Origin: Burkholderiales bacterium
Lineage (GTDB): Bacteria; Pseudomonadota; Gammaproteobacteria; Burkholderiales; Burkholderiaceae_C
DNA length: 64,000 nucleotides
Assembly (NCBI GenBank): GCA_028868995.1
Contig: JAGWTH010000007.1
Location: 49,401 to 113,400, forward strand
Reading direction: 5' to 3'
A program made the position numbers and the translations under genes. Below, one piece after another: positions 29,758-38,257 of this stretch (within the stretch, counting starts at the first letter, position 1; each line of letters opens with the position of its first letter). Under the pieces are notes generated by a model that did no database searches, was not told the DNA's origin, and saw only the letters and a program-made list of their open reading frames with translations.

Positions 29758-30366
29758 TCAGGGGCGCTTGGCGATGACCTGGTCCACCAGGCCGTAGGCC
29801 CGGGCCTCCTCCGCCTCGAGGAAGTAGTCCCGGTCGGTGTCGCGCTCGATTTTCTCCAGCGGCTGGCCGGTGCGCTCGGCCAGGATCCGGTTCAGGGTGG
29901 CCTTGGTCTTCAGGATGTCCCGGGCGTGGATCTCGATGTCCGTCGCCTGGCCCTGCATGCCGCCCAGGGGCTGGTGGATCATGATCTTGGAGTTGGGCAG
30001 GGCGAAGCGCTTGCCCTTCTCGCCGGCGGACAGCAGGAAGGCGCCCATGGAGGCGGCCATGCCGGTGCACAGGGTCGAGACCGACGGCTTGATGAAGTTC
30101 ATCGTGTCGTAGATCGCCATGCCGGCGCTGACGCTGCCGCCCGGGGAGTTGATGTACAGGGAGATGTCCTTGTCCGGGTTCTCCGACTCCAGGAACAGCA
30201 GCTGCGCCACCACCAGGTTGGCCGTCTGGTCGTTGACCGGCCCGACCAGGAACACCACCCGTTCGCGCAGCAGGCGCGAATAGATGTCGTACGACCGCTC
30301 GCCGCGGCCGGACTGCTCGATGACCATGGGGATCAGGCCCAGGCCCTGGGTATCAAGTGCGCTCAT
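29758..30366 (-). CDS. clpP: ClpP, proteolytic subunit
   Basis: A 202-residue serine protease that forms the 14-mer chamber of ClpXP/ClpAP. The triad is Ser106 in MAASMGAF, His131 in MIHQPLGG and Asp180 in ERDTDRD. The N-terminal propeptide is short. The gene is first of the clpP-clpX pair and carries a sigma-32-like promoter about 50-75 bases upstream. Confidence 0.98.
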   Translation of the reverse strand: MSALDTQGLGLIPMVIEQSGRGERSYDIYSRLLRERVVFLVGPVNDQTANLVVAQLLFLESENPDKDISLYINSPGGSVSAGMAIYDTMNFIKPSVSTLCTGMAASMGAFLLSAGEKGKRFALPNSKIMIHQPLGGMQGQATDIEIHARDILKTKATLNRILAERTGQPLEKIERDTDRDYFLEAEEARAYGLVDQVIAKRP

Positions 30367-30411
30367 GGGGGAATGTGCTCCGAAGACTTGGCCGTACTTT
30401 AGCCTGAATGG

Positions 30412-30439
30412 AATTGGGGCCGGCGGGACCGTTCACAAG
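30412..30439 (-). promoter_or_regulatory. Sigma-32 (heat-shock) promoter of clpP
   Basis: On the minus strand CTTGTGA (30433-30439), then 13 bases, then CCCCAATT (30412-30419). This matches the RpoH consensus with two changes in the -35 and one in the -10. The spacing is the same as at lon. The expected start site is near 30404, about 38 bases before the ATG. Confidence 0.65.
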
Positions 30440-30461
30440 GTCCGGCCGGTCCCCAAGGCCT

Positions 30462-30548
30462 TCGGTGGGGTTCGCTTCGCTCACCACCACCCTAAGCCCA
30501 GCGCCGATCCGTAGGGTGGTGGTGAGGGCGCAGCCCGAACCCCACCGA
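30462..30548. repeat. Dispersed palindromic repeat, locus A (two half-units, tail to tail)
   Basis: The left arm 30462-30495 and the right arm 30511-30548 are inverted copies of one half-unit that starts TCGGTGGGGTTCG and ends CACCACCACCCTA. They flank a 15-base loop and differ by a four-base insertion. Related half-units occur at 45946-45980 and 59358-59439. Here it fills the gap between tig and the clpP promoter and can fold into a large RNA hairpin that may end the tig transcript. Confidence 0.8.
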
Positions 30549-30560
30549 TCGGCGTCCGGC

Positions 30561-31877
30561 TTACGCCTGGTTCTGCCCCATCAGCTCGTCGAAGGCGACC
30601 TGCTTCTCGACCGTCTTCGCCTTGGACAGGATGAAGTCGGTGACGTTGTTCTCGATCACGATGGCCTCGACCTCGGCCAGGCGGCGGTTGTCGCCGTAGT
30701 ACCAGCGCACGACGTCGGCCGGGCGCTCGTAGCTGGCGGCCAGGTCCTCGATGTGCTGCTTGATCTGCTCCGGCTTGGCGTCCAGGCCGTTGGCGCGCAC
30801 CAGCTCGGCCACCACCAGGCCCAGGCGCACGCGGCGCTCGGCCTGCGGGCGGAACACCTCCTCGGGGATCGGGGCCTTGTCGGCGTCCTGGATGCCGCGC
30901 TGCTTCAGGTCGGCGCGGGCGCCCTCGACCAGGCGGTCGATCTCGTTCTGGACGATGGACTTGGGCAGGTCCAGCTCGGACTGGGCGAGCAGCGCGTCCA
31001 TCGCGGCCTGCTTGTTGCGCGCCAGCAGGCGGAACTTCACCTCGCGCTCCAGGTTCTTGCGGATGTCGGCACGCAGCGCCTCGATCGTGCCTTCGGCGAT
31101 GCCCAGGGACTTGGCGAAAGCCTCGTTCACCTCGGGCAGGTGGGTGGCCTCGATCTTCTTGACCGTGACCATGAAGTCGGCGGTCTTGCCGGCCACGTCC
31201 TTGCCGTGGTAGTCGGCCGGGAAGGCCAGCGGGAAGGTCTTGCTCTCGCCCGCCTTCATGCCGCGCACGGAGTCGTCGAACTCCTTGAGCATCTGGCCCT
31301 CGCCAACCAGGAACTGGAAGTCGTCGGCCTTGCCGCCGGCGAAGGGCTCGCCGTCGATCTTGCCCTCGAAGTCCACGGTCACGCGGTCGCCCGCCTCGAC
31401 GGCGGCGCCGGCGGCCTTCTGGGCGAAGGTGCGGCGCTGCTTGCGCAGGATGTCCAGGGTGCGGTCGATCGCCTCCCCGGTCACCTCGGTGCCGACCTTC
31501 TCGACCTCGGCGCCGGCCAGGTCGCCGATCTTCACCTCGGGATAGACCTCGAACACCGCGTCGAAGGCCAGCTCGCCCTCGGGCGCGCCTTCCTTTTCGG
31601 TGATCTTCGGCTGGCCGGCCACGCGCAGCTTGGCCTCGTTGGCGGCGGCGGCGAAGGCCTCGCCCACCTTGTCGTTCATGACCTCGTACTGCACCGAGTA
31701 GCCGTAGCGCTGGGCCACGACCGACAGCGGCACCTTGCCGGGGCGGAAGCCGTCCATCTTGACGGTGCGCGCCAGCTTCTTCAGGCGGGAATCGACTTCG
31801 GACTGAATGGCGCCGACGGGCAGCGTCAGCGTCATCTTGCGTTCCAGCTTGTCCAGGGTTTCTACGGTCACGGCCAT
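30561..31877 (-). CDS. tig: Trigger factor (ribosome-bound chaperone, peptidyl-prolyl isomerase)
   Basis: A 438-residue protein with the N-terminal ribosome-docking domain (GFRPGKVPLSVV near residues 44-55), a central FKBP-type domain (VTVDFEGKIDGEPFAGG near 165-185) and a C-terminal helical chaperone domain. It lies after tRNA-Leu(UAG) and before clpP on the same strand, the usual betaproteobacterial order. A palindromic repeat separates it from the clpP promoter. Confidence 0.97.
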   Translation of the reverse strand: MAVTVETLDKLERKMTLTLPVGAIQSEVDSRLKKLARTVKMDGFRPGKVPLSVVAQRYGYSVQYEVMNDKVGEAFAAAANEAKLRVAGQPKITEKEGAPEGELAFDAVFEVYPEVKIGDLAGAEVEKVGTEVTGEAIDRTLDILRKQRRTFAQKAAGAAVEAGDRVTVDFEGKIDGEPFAGGKADDFQFLVGEGQMLKEFDDSVRGMKAGESKTFPLAFPADYHGKDVAGKTADFMVTVKKIEATHLPEVNEAFAKSLGIAEGTIEALRADIRKNLEREVKFRLLARNKQAAMDALLAQSELDLPKSIVQNEIDRLVEGARADLKQRGIQDADKAPIPEEVFRPQAERRVRLGLVVAELVRANGLDAKPEQIKQHIEDLAASYERPADVVRWYYGDNRRLAEVEAIVIENNVTDFILSKAKTVEKQVAFDELMGQNQA

Positions 31878-31903
31878 GATCAGTCTCGGTTGGGAAAAAC
31901 GCG

Positions 31904-31990
31904 TGGTGCGCGGGGTCGGACTCGAACCGACACGCCATCGCTGGCGTCAGGACCTAAACCTGGTGCGTCTACCAATTTCGCCACCCGCGC
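31904..31990 (-). tRNA. tRNA-Leu (anticodon UAG)
   Basis: An 87-base class II tRNA including an encoded CCA. The acceptor stem GCGCGGG pairs with its partner next to ACCA, apart from one G-T wobble; the anticodon loop TTTAGGT contains TAG. A long variable arm and the TTCGAGTCC T-loop are present. It lies 26 bases upstream of the tig start on the same strand, so tig may be transcribed with it. Confidence 0.95.
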
Positions 31991-32066
31991 GGTCACTGAA
32001 AGGAAAGCGGACGGCCAGGACACCCTGACCGCCCGCTCGAATCCGGTCAACCGGGCATTTTAACCG

Positions 32067-35000
32067 CTACGCGGTCGCCGGCTGCGGCCGGGCAGGCCCG
32101 CGCAGGGGGTCCTCGCGCTTCACCCGGAACCAGGCCGCGTACATGGCCGGCAGGGCCAGCAGGGTCAGCACGGTCGCCACGACCAGGCCGCCCATGATGG
32201 CGACGGCCATGGGGCCCCAGAACACCGAGCGCGACAGCGGGATCATGGCCAGCACGGCCGCCGCGGCGGTCAGCACGATCGGCCGCAGGCGGCGCACCGC
32301 CGCCTCCACGATGGCGTTCCAGGCCGGCACGCCCCGGGCGCGGTCCTGCTCGATCTGGTCGATCAGGATCACCGAATTGCGCTGGATCATGCCCATCAGG
32401 GCGATCACGCCCAGCAGCGCCACGAAGCCGAACGGCCGGTCCAGCGCCAGCAGCGAGCCCGCCACGCCGGCGATGCCCAAGGGGCCCGTGAGGAAGACCA
32501 GCATCGCCCGGCTGAAGCTCTGCAGCTGCAGCATGAGCAGGGTGAAGGTGATGAACAGCATCACCGGCACGCCGACGGCGATCGACGAGGACCCCTTGCC
32601 GCTCTCCTCCACCGCCCCGGCCACGTGGATGCGGTAGCCGGGCGGCCACTTCGCCTCCAGCGCGCGCAACTGCGGCAGGAGCTCGTCGGTCACGGTCGCC
32701 CCCTGCAGGCCCTCCACCACGTCCGACTGCACCGTGATCGCATAGGTGCGCCCTTCGCGCCACATCACCCCCGGCTCCCAGGCGAACACCGGCTTGGCGA
32801 TCTGCGTGAGCGGGATGGCCTTGCCCGAGGCGGTGGGCAGGTAGGCGTTGGCGATGTCGGTGATGGCGCTGCGTTCCTCCGCGGGCTGGCGCAGCACGAT
32901 GTCAATCAGCTTGTCGCCCTCGCGGTACTGTCCCACCGGGGTGCCGGAGAGGATGGTGCGGCTGGCCTGGGCGATCGACTGGCTGGTCACGCCCAGCGCC
33001 CGCGCCTTGGCCTGGTCGACCTCCAGCCGCAGCGTCTTGACCGACTCGTTCCAGTTGTCGTTGACCCCGCGGGTGTGGGGGCTCGCCCGCATCGCGGCCT
33101 TGACCTCGTCGGCGCGCCGGCGCAGCTCCACCGGGTCCGGGCCCATCACCCGGAACTGCACCGGGTACGCCACGGGCGGGCCGTTGGGCAGCAGCTTGAC
33201 CCGCCCGCGCACCTCCGGGAACTCCTGGGCCAGCATGCCCGGCAGCCATTCGCGCAGGTGTTCCCGCATCGCCAGGTCGCGCGGCTGGATGATCAGCTGC
33301 GACACGTTGGACTGGGGGAAGATCTGGTCCATCGGCAAATAGAAGCGCGGCACCCCCGAGCCCACCCAGGTGGTGACGTCCACCACCCCGGGCGTGGCCA
33401 TCAGCCGCTGCTCCAGCCGCTTCGTGACGGCCTCGGTGGCGGCGAAGGAGGTGCCCTCGGGCTCCCAGATGTCCACCAGGATTTCCGGCCGGCTGGAGTC
33501 GGGGAAGAACTGCTGCTGGACCCGGCCCATGCCCACGATGCCCAGCGCGAACAGCACCAGGGTGGCCGCGATGGTCTTCCAGCGGTGCTCCACGCACCAG
33601 TCGACGGCGCGGCGGAAGTGGCGGTAGAACGGCGTGTCGAAGTGCTCCTGGTGCTCCGCCGACACGGGCTTGGCCTTCAGCAGCAGCGTGCCCAGGTAGG
33701 GCACGAAATACACCGAGACCAGCCAGCTCAGGACCAGGGCGATCACGGTCACCGCGAAGATCGCGAAGGTGTATTCGCCCACCGTGGAGCGGGCCATGCC
33801 GATCGGCAGGAAGCCGGTGGCGGTGATCAGCGTGCCGGTGAGCATGGGCATCGCCGTCACCTCGTAGGCGAAGGTGGCGGCGCGGAACTTGTCGTAGCCC
33901 TCCTCCATCTTGCGCACCATCATCTCCACCGCGATGATGGCGTCGTCCACCAGCAGGCCCAGGGCGATGATCAGCGAGCCGAGCGAGATCTTGTGCAGGC
34001 CGATGCCCCAGTAGTACATGGCCAGGAAGGTCACGGTCAGCACCAGCGGGATGGTGATGGCCACCACCAGGCCCGGGCGCACGTCGACGTACCAGCGCCG
34101 CCACAGCGGCCGGCCGGCCGCGTCGGGATGGCGGTGGAACCCGAGGCTGATGAAGCTCACGCCCAGCACGATGACGATCGCCTCGATCAGGGTGTGCACG
34201 AACTCGTTGACCGAGGAGGCGACGGCGCGCGGCTGGTCCTGCACCTGCACCAGGCGCACCCCGGCGGGCAGGGTGCCGTCGATGCGGTCGGTGGCCTCCT
34301 TCAGCGACTTGCCCAGCCGGATGATGTCGCCGCCCTTGGCCATGGACACGCCCAGGGCGATGACCTCCTTGCCGTCGTGGCGCACCTTCACCTGCGGCGG
34401 GTCGATGTAGCCGCGCTTGACGGTGGCGATGTCGCCCAGCCGCAGCTGGTTGCCCGAGGCGCCGCGGATCGGCATCGCGCGCAGCTGCGAAACCGCCTCG
34501 AACTGGCCCGCCACCCGCACCTGCAGCACGTCCAGCGGCGTCTGCACCGCGCCGGCGGACTCCACCGCGTTCTGCTCGCGCAGCTGGGCCAGCACCTGGT
34601 TCAGGTCCAGCCCGAGCTGGGCCAGGCGCTGCTGCGAGATCTCGATGTAAAGCTTCTCGTCCTGCACGCCGAACAGCTGCACCTTGGCCACGTCCGGCAC
34701 CCGCAGCAGCTGCTGGCGCACGTCGTCGGCGAAATCCTTGAGCTCGGCGTAGCTGTAGCCGGTGTCGGCCTCCAGCGTGTAGATGACGCCGTAGACGTCG
34801 CCGTATTCGTCGTTGAAGAAGGGGCCGATCACGCCGGGGGGCAGCGTGCCGCGCATGTCCCCGACCTTCTTGCGCACCGTGTACCAGACGTTGGGCACCT
34901 CGGAGGCGCGCGAGGAGTCCTTGATCTGGAACACGATCAGCGACTCGCCCGGCTTGGCGTAGCTGCGGATGATGTCCGCGTAGGGCACCTCCTGCAGCGT

Positions 35001-35237
35001 GCGCTCGATCTTGTCGGTGACCTGTTCGGCCATCTGCTGCGCGGTGGCGCCGGGCCAGTAGACCTGCATCACCATCGCGCGGAAGGTGAAGGGCGGGTCC
35101 TCGTCCTGGCCCAGCTGGAAGTAGGAGGCGATGCCCAGCACCATCAGCACCACCATCAGGTAGCGCGTGAGCGCCGGGTGCTCCAGCGCCCAGCGCGAGA
35201 GGTTGAAGCGCTCGGGCTTTCCCGTCGGGTCGCTCAT
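32067..35237 (-). CDS. RND efflux transporter (AcrB/MexB-like, TriC/VexF group)
   Basis: The 1056-residue inner-membrane proton antiporter of a tripartite efflux system. Twelve membrane helices surround two large periplasmic loops. The proton-relay Asp pair is seen in IIALGLLVDDAIIAVEMMVRK written in part as GLLVDDAII near residue 425. The N-terminus has the hydrophobic first helix after a short Arg-rich segment. It begins seven bases after the adaptor gene; no outer-membrane channel gene lies here, so a general TolC-like partner must be elsewhere. Substrate class is not visible. Confidence 0.93.
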   Translation of the reverse strand: MSDPTGKPERFNLSRWALEHPALTRYLMVVLMVLGIASYFQLGQDEDPPFTFRAMVMQVYWPGATAQQMAEQVTDKIERTLQEVPYADIIRSYAKPGESLIVFQIKDSSRASEVPNVWYTVRKKVGDMRGTLPPGVIGPFFNDEYGDVYGVIYTLEADTGYSYAELKDFADDVRQQLLRVPDVAKVQLFGVQDEKLYIEISQQRLAQLGLDLNQVLAQLREQNAVESAGAVQTPLDVLQVRVAGQFEAVSQLRAMPIRGASGNQLRLGDIATVKRGYIDPPQVKVRHDGKEVIALGVSMAKGGDIIRLGKSLKEATDRIDGTLPAGVRLVQVQDQPRAVASSVNEFVHTLIEAIVIVLGVSFISLGFHRHPDAAGRPLWRRWYVDVRPGLVVAITIPLVLTVTFLAMYYWGIGLHKISLGSLIIALGLLVDDAIIAVEMMVRKMEEGYDKFRAATFAYEVTAMPMLTGTLITATGFLPIGMARSTVGEYTFAIFAVTVIALVLSWLVSVYFVPYLGTLLLKAKPVSAEHQEHFDTPFYRHFRRAVDWCVEHRWKTIAATLVLFALGIVGMGRVQQQFFPDSSRPEILVDIWEPEGTSFAATEAVTKRLEQRLMATPGVVDVTTWVGSGVPRFYLPMDQIFPQSNVSQLIIQPRDLAMREHLREWLPGMLAQEFPEVRGRVKLLPNGPPVAYPVQFRVMGPDPVELRRRADEVKAAMRASPHTRGVNDNWNESVKTLRLEVDQAKARALGVTSQSIAQASRTILSGTPVGQYREGDKLIDIVLRQPAEERSAITDIANAYLPTASGKAIPLTQIAKPVFAWEPGVMWREGRTYAITVQSDVVEGLQGATVTDELLPQLRALEAKWPPGYRIHVAGAVEESGKGSSSIAVGVPVMLFITFTLLMLQLQSFSRAMLVFLTGPLGIAGVAGSLLALDRPFGFVALLGVIALMGMIQRNSVILIDQIEQDRARGVPAWNAIVEAAVRRLRPIVLTAAAAVLAMIPLSRSVFWGPMAVAIMGGLVVATVLTLLALPAMYAAWFRVKREDPLRGPARPQPATA

Positions 35238-35244
35238 CGCGGCC

Positions 35245-36420
35245 TCAGCGCTGCACCGGCAGGGTGGCGGCCTGGGCGGCCCCGGCCAGCGCGCGGCCGG
35301 GGACCTCGCGGGCGAGCGGCGCCACGCTGGAGGTCTTCTCCCGCCAGATCGTGACCTTCTGCCCCGGGGAGAGCACGTGCACGCCGGCGGCGACGACCAC
35401 CATGCCCGGCTTCAGGCCGGCGGCGATGACGGCATCGTTGCCGTCGGCGGTGGCCACCTCCACCGGCTGCGAGCGCACCGTCATCGTCGCCGGATCGAGC
35501 ACCCACACGGCGCTGCCCGGGCCCTCCTGGCGCAGCGCGCTGGTCGGGATCTTGATGACCTCGGCCCCGGCCTGACCCAGCGCCTGCGGCACCACGGTCA
35601 TGGTGGCGCCCAGCGGCGGCTGGTCGCTGCCTTCCAGGGCGACCTTGACCGTGTAGGTGCGCGTCACCGGGTCCGCGCTGGCCGCGACCTCGCGGATGCG
35701 TCCCCGGTGGACGACGTTGCTGGCCCACTGGCGGGCCGTGACGGCGGTGCCGTCGCGCAGCGCGCCGACCTTGTCCTCGGGCACCGCGAACACCACGTCG
35801 CGCGGGCCGTCCGCCGCGATGCGGATCACCGGGGTGCCGGCGGCCACCACCTGGCCGACCTCGGCCTCGACCGCCGTCACCACGCCCGACACGTCGGCCA
35901 CCAGGTTCGTGTAATCGGCCTGGTTGCCCTGGGCGGCGAGTTGCGCCTGGGCCTGCTCCAGCTGGGCCTGTGCCGCCTTCAAGGTGGTCTCGCGCCGCTC
36001 GAGTTCGGCGCCGCTGATGAAGTTCTGCTCGCGCAGCGTCTGGTAGCGCTTGAAGTCGGCCGCGGCGAGGTCGCGATTGGTGGTGGCGGCTGCGACCTGC
36101 GCACGGGCGGCCTCGGCGGCCAGCCGGTAGTCCCGTGGATCGAGCTGCGCCAGCAGGGTCCCGGCCTTCACGTGCTGGCCCAGCTCGGCCAGGCGCCGGG
36201 TGATCTTGCCGCCGACGCGGAAACCCAGGCGCGACTCGATGCGCGCGCGCACCTCGCCGGAGAACTCGTTGCGCGACTGCATGGCGGATTCGCCCACGGT
36301 GATCACCTTGACCGCGCGGACCGGCTCGGGCGGCGCCTCGCCGCGCGAGCAGCCACCCAGCAGCGTGGCGGCGAGCAGCGCCACGGGCAGGGCACTTCGG
36401 AATGGACGGTAGGGGGCCAT
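35245..36420 (-). CDS. RND efflux membrane-fusion (adaptor) lipoprotein
   Basis: A 391-residue HlyD/AcrA-type adaptor. A lipoprotein signal with lipobox LLGGC (Cys24) anchors it in the inner membrane. A lipoyl-like beta domain flanks a helical hairpin (about residues 95-170, rich in Ala/Gln), and a beta-barrel follows. The start at 36420 gives the proper lipoprotein signal; the longer frame reaches into the promoter region. It is the first gene of the efflux pair and a 23-base inverted repeat lies about 50 bases upstream. Confidence 0.92.
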   Translation of the reverse strand: MAPYRPFRSALPVALLAATLLGGCSRGEAPPEPVRAVKVITVGESAMQSRNEFSGEVRARIESRLGFRVGGKITRRLAELGQHVKAGTLLAQLDPRDYRLAAEAARAQVAAATTNRDLAAADFKRYQTLREQNFISGAELERRETTLKAAQAQLEQAQAQLAAQGNQADYTNLVADVSGVVTAVEAEVGQVVAAGTPVIRIAADGPRDVVFAVPEDKVGALRDGTAVTARQWASNVVHRGRIREVAASADPVTRTYTVKVALEGSDQPPLGATMTVVPQALGQAGAEVIKIPTSALRQEGPGSAVWVLDPATMTVRSQPVEVATADGNDAVIAAGLKPGMVVVAAGVHVLSPGQKVTIWREKTSSVAPLAREVPGRALAGAAQAATLPVQR

Positions 36421-36467
36421 GTGGGATTCCGGGAACGGGGTGCAGGCAGGATTTGTGCCTTGCACCC

Positions 36468-36490
36468 TACTAATGACTGACTGGTTAGTA
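36468..36490. promoter_or_regulatory. Inverted repeat upstream of the efflux operon, TetR-like operator
   Basis: TACTAA-N11-TTAGTA with the core TGACTGACTGG lies between the adaptor gene and the divergent hpnC. The length and symmetry resemble operators of TetR/AcrR-type pump repressors. No such repressor gene is in the window, so it must be encoded elsewhere or lie in the part I cannot see. Confidence 0.5.
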
Positions 36491-36512
36491 ATCTAGAAGA
36501 GGCCGGCAGAGC

Positions 36513-37391
36513 TTGTCAAGCGACAATGGCGACGTGAGCGCACCTCCCGACGACCGGCCACGGCCGGTCGACCACTACGAAAACTTCCCCGTCGCTTCCT
36601 GGCTCTGCCCTCCTCGCCTGCGGCAGCCGGTGGCGGCGATCTACTGGTTTGCCCGTACGGCGGACGATATCGCGGACGAGGGAAATGCAACAGAGGGTGA
36701 GCGACTGGCCGATCTGCTTACATACAGAAACGACCTGGCGGCGTGCCTGGCAGGCAACACCGGCTCGGGCCGCTGGCCCGGGGTCTTCGGTCCGCTGGGC
36801 CTGGCGGCCCGGCAGTTCGCCCTGCCCGCCCAGCCGCTGCACGACCTGCTGGATGCCTTCCACCAGGACGTGGAGAAGACCCGCGACCGTGCCGGCTACG
36901 CCAGCCGTGCCGAGTTGCTGGACTACTGCCGGCGCTCGGCCGATCCGGTGGGGCGGCTGCTGCTGCACCTGTACGGGGTGGACGGGCCGGCGGCGCTGGC
37001 CGAGAGCGACGCGATCTGCAGCGCGCTGCAGCTGATCAACTTCTGGCAGGACCTCGGCGTCGACGTGCCGCGCGGGCGCTACTACCTGCCCGCCGAGGAC
37101 TGCCTGCGGCACGGACTCGACCCCGCGGCCCCCGCGACCTGGGCCGCGCATCCGCGAGCGCCGGCGCTGGTGCGCTCGCTGTGCGACTGGGCCCGGGCCC
37201 TCATGCTGGCCGGCGCGCCGCTGGTGCACCGCATCCCGGGCCGCGCCGGCTGGGAGCTGCGGCTGGTGGTGCAGGGCGGCCTGCGCATCCTCGACCGGAT
37301 CGCGGCGCTGGACCACCGCACCCTGCAGTCCCGCCCCACGCTCCGCGCGGCCGATGCCCCCGTGCTGCTGTGGCGGGCGGTGCGGATGTGA
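36513..37391 (+). CDS. hpnC: HpnC, hydroxysqualene synthase of the hopanoid pathway
   Basis: A 292-residue squalene/phytoene synthase-family enzyme that converts presqualene diphosphate to hydroxysqualene. Aspartate-rich motifs DDIADE (51-56) and QLINFWQDLGVDVPRGR (about 173-189) bind the diphosphate through Mg. The start is uncertain: TTG at 36513 has AGAGG about 11 bases upstream, and an in-frame GTG at 36534 is an alternative. It is followed by hpnD after 26 bases and hpnE, giving the three-step route from farnesyl diphosphate to squalene. Confidence 0.9.
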   Translation: MSSDNGDVSAPPDDRPRPVDHYENFPVASWLCPPRLRQPVAAIYWFARTADDIADEGNATEGERLADLLTYRNDLAACLAGNTGSGRWPGVFGPLGLAARQFALPAQPLHDLLDAFHQDVEKTRDRAGYASRAELLDYCRRSADPVGRLLLHLYGVDGPAALAESDAICSALQLINFWQDLGVDVPRGRYYLPAEDCLRHGLDPAAPATWAAHPRAPALVRSLCDWARALMLAGAPLVHRIPGRAGWELRLVVQGGLRILDRIAALDHRTLQSRPTLRAADAPVLLWRAVRM

Positions 37392-37417
37392 GAATCGGGC
37401 GCCCGAACCCCTCCCCC

Positions 37418-38257
37418 ATGACGCCGGAACAGTACGTCCAGCAGAAGGCCGCCGCCTCCGGCAGCAGCTTCTATTACGCCTTCCTCTTCCTGCCGCCGCC
37501 GCGGCGCGCCGCCATCACCGCCTTCTACGCCTTCTGCCGCGAGGTGGACGACGTGGTCGACGAGGTGAGCGACCCCGGCGTGGCGCGCACCAAGCTCGCC
37601 TGGTGGCAGTCGGAGGTGGCCCAGTCCTTCGCCGGCCGCCCCACCCACCCGGTCATGCAGGCCCTGATGCCCGGCGTGGCGGCCTTCGGCCTGGAGCAGG
37701 AGCCGCTGCAGGCCGTGATCCGCGGCTGCCAGATGGACCTGGAGCAGACCCGCTACCTGGACTTCCAGGCGCTGCAGCGCTATTGCCACCTGGTGGCCGG
37801 CGTGGTGGGCGAGGTCGCCGCCCGCATCTTCGGCCAGACCGAGGCGCAGACCACCGCGTACGCCCACAAGCTGGGCCTGGCCTTCCAGCTCACCAACATC
37901 ATCCGCGACGTCGGCGAGGACGCCCTGCGCGGACGCATTTACCTGCCCGTCAGCGAGCTGCAGCAGTTCGAGGTGAAGGCCCACGAGATCCTGCAGCGCC
38001 AGCACTCCGACCGCTTCGTCGCGCTGATGCGCTTCCAGGCACAGCGCGCGCATGCCCTGTACGACGAGGCGCTGGCGCTGCTGCCGGATGCCGACCGCCG
38101 GGCGCAGAAGCCGGGCCTGATGATGGCCAGCATCTACCGCACGCTGCTGCGCGAGATCGAGGCCGAGGACTTCCAGGTGCTCAAGCAGCGCATCAGCCTC
38201 ACGCCGCTGCGCAAGCTGTGGCTGGCCTGGAAGGTGCAGGCGCTGGGCCGCCTGTGA
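37418..38257 (+). CDS. hpnD: HpnD, presqualene diphosphate synthase
   Basis: A 279-residue enzyme of the squalene/phytoene synthase family that joins two farnesyl diphosphates to presqualene diphosphate. The first Asp motif is DDVVDE (44-49) and the second is LTNIIRDVGEDALRGRIYL. The start is the ATG with the conserved MTPEQYVQQKAAASGSSF beginning. The stop overlaps the GTG start of hpnE. Confidence 0.94.
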   Translation: MTPEQYVQQKAAASGSSFYYAFLFLPPPRRAAITAFYAFCREVDDVVDEVSDPGVARTKLAWWQSEVAQSFAGRPTHPVMQALMPGVAAFGLEQEPLQAVIRGCQMDLEQTRYLDFQALQRYCHLVAGVVGEVAARIFGQTEAQTTAYAHKLGLAFQLTNIIRDVGEDALRGRIYLPVSELQQFEVKAHEILQRQHSDRFVALMRFQAQRAHALYDEALALLPDADRRAQKPGLMMASIYRTLLREIEAEDFQVLKQRISLTPLRKLWLAWKVQALGRL

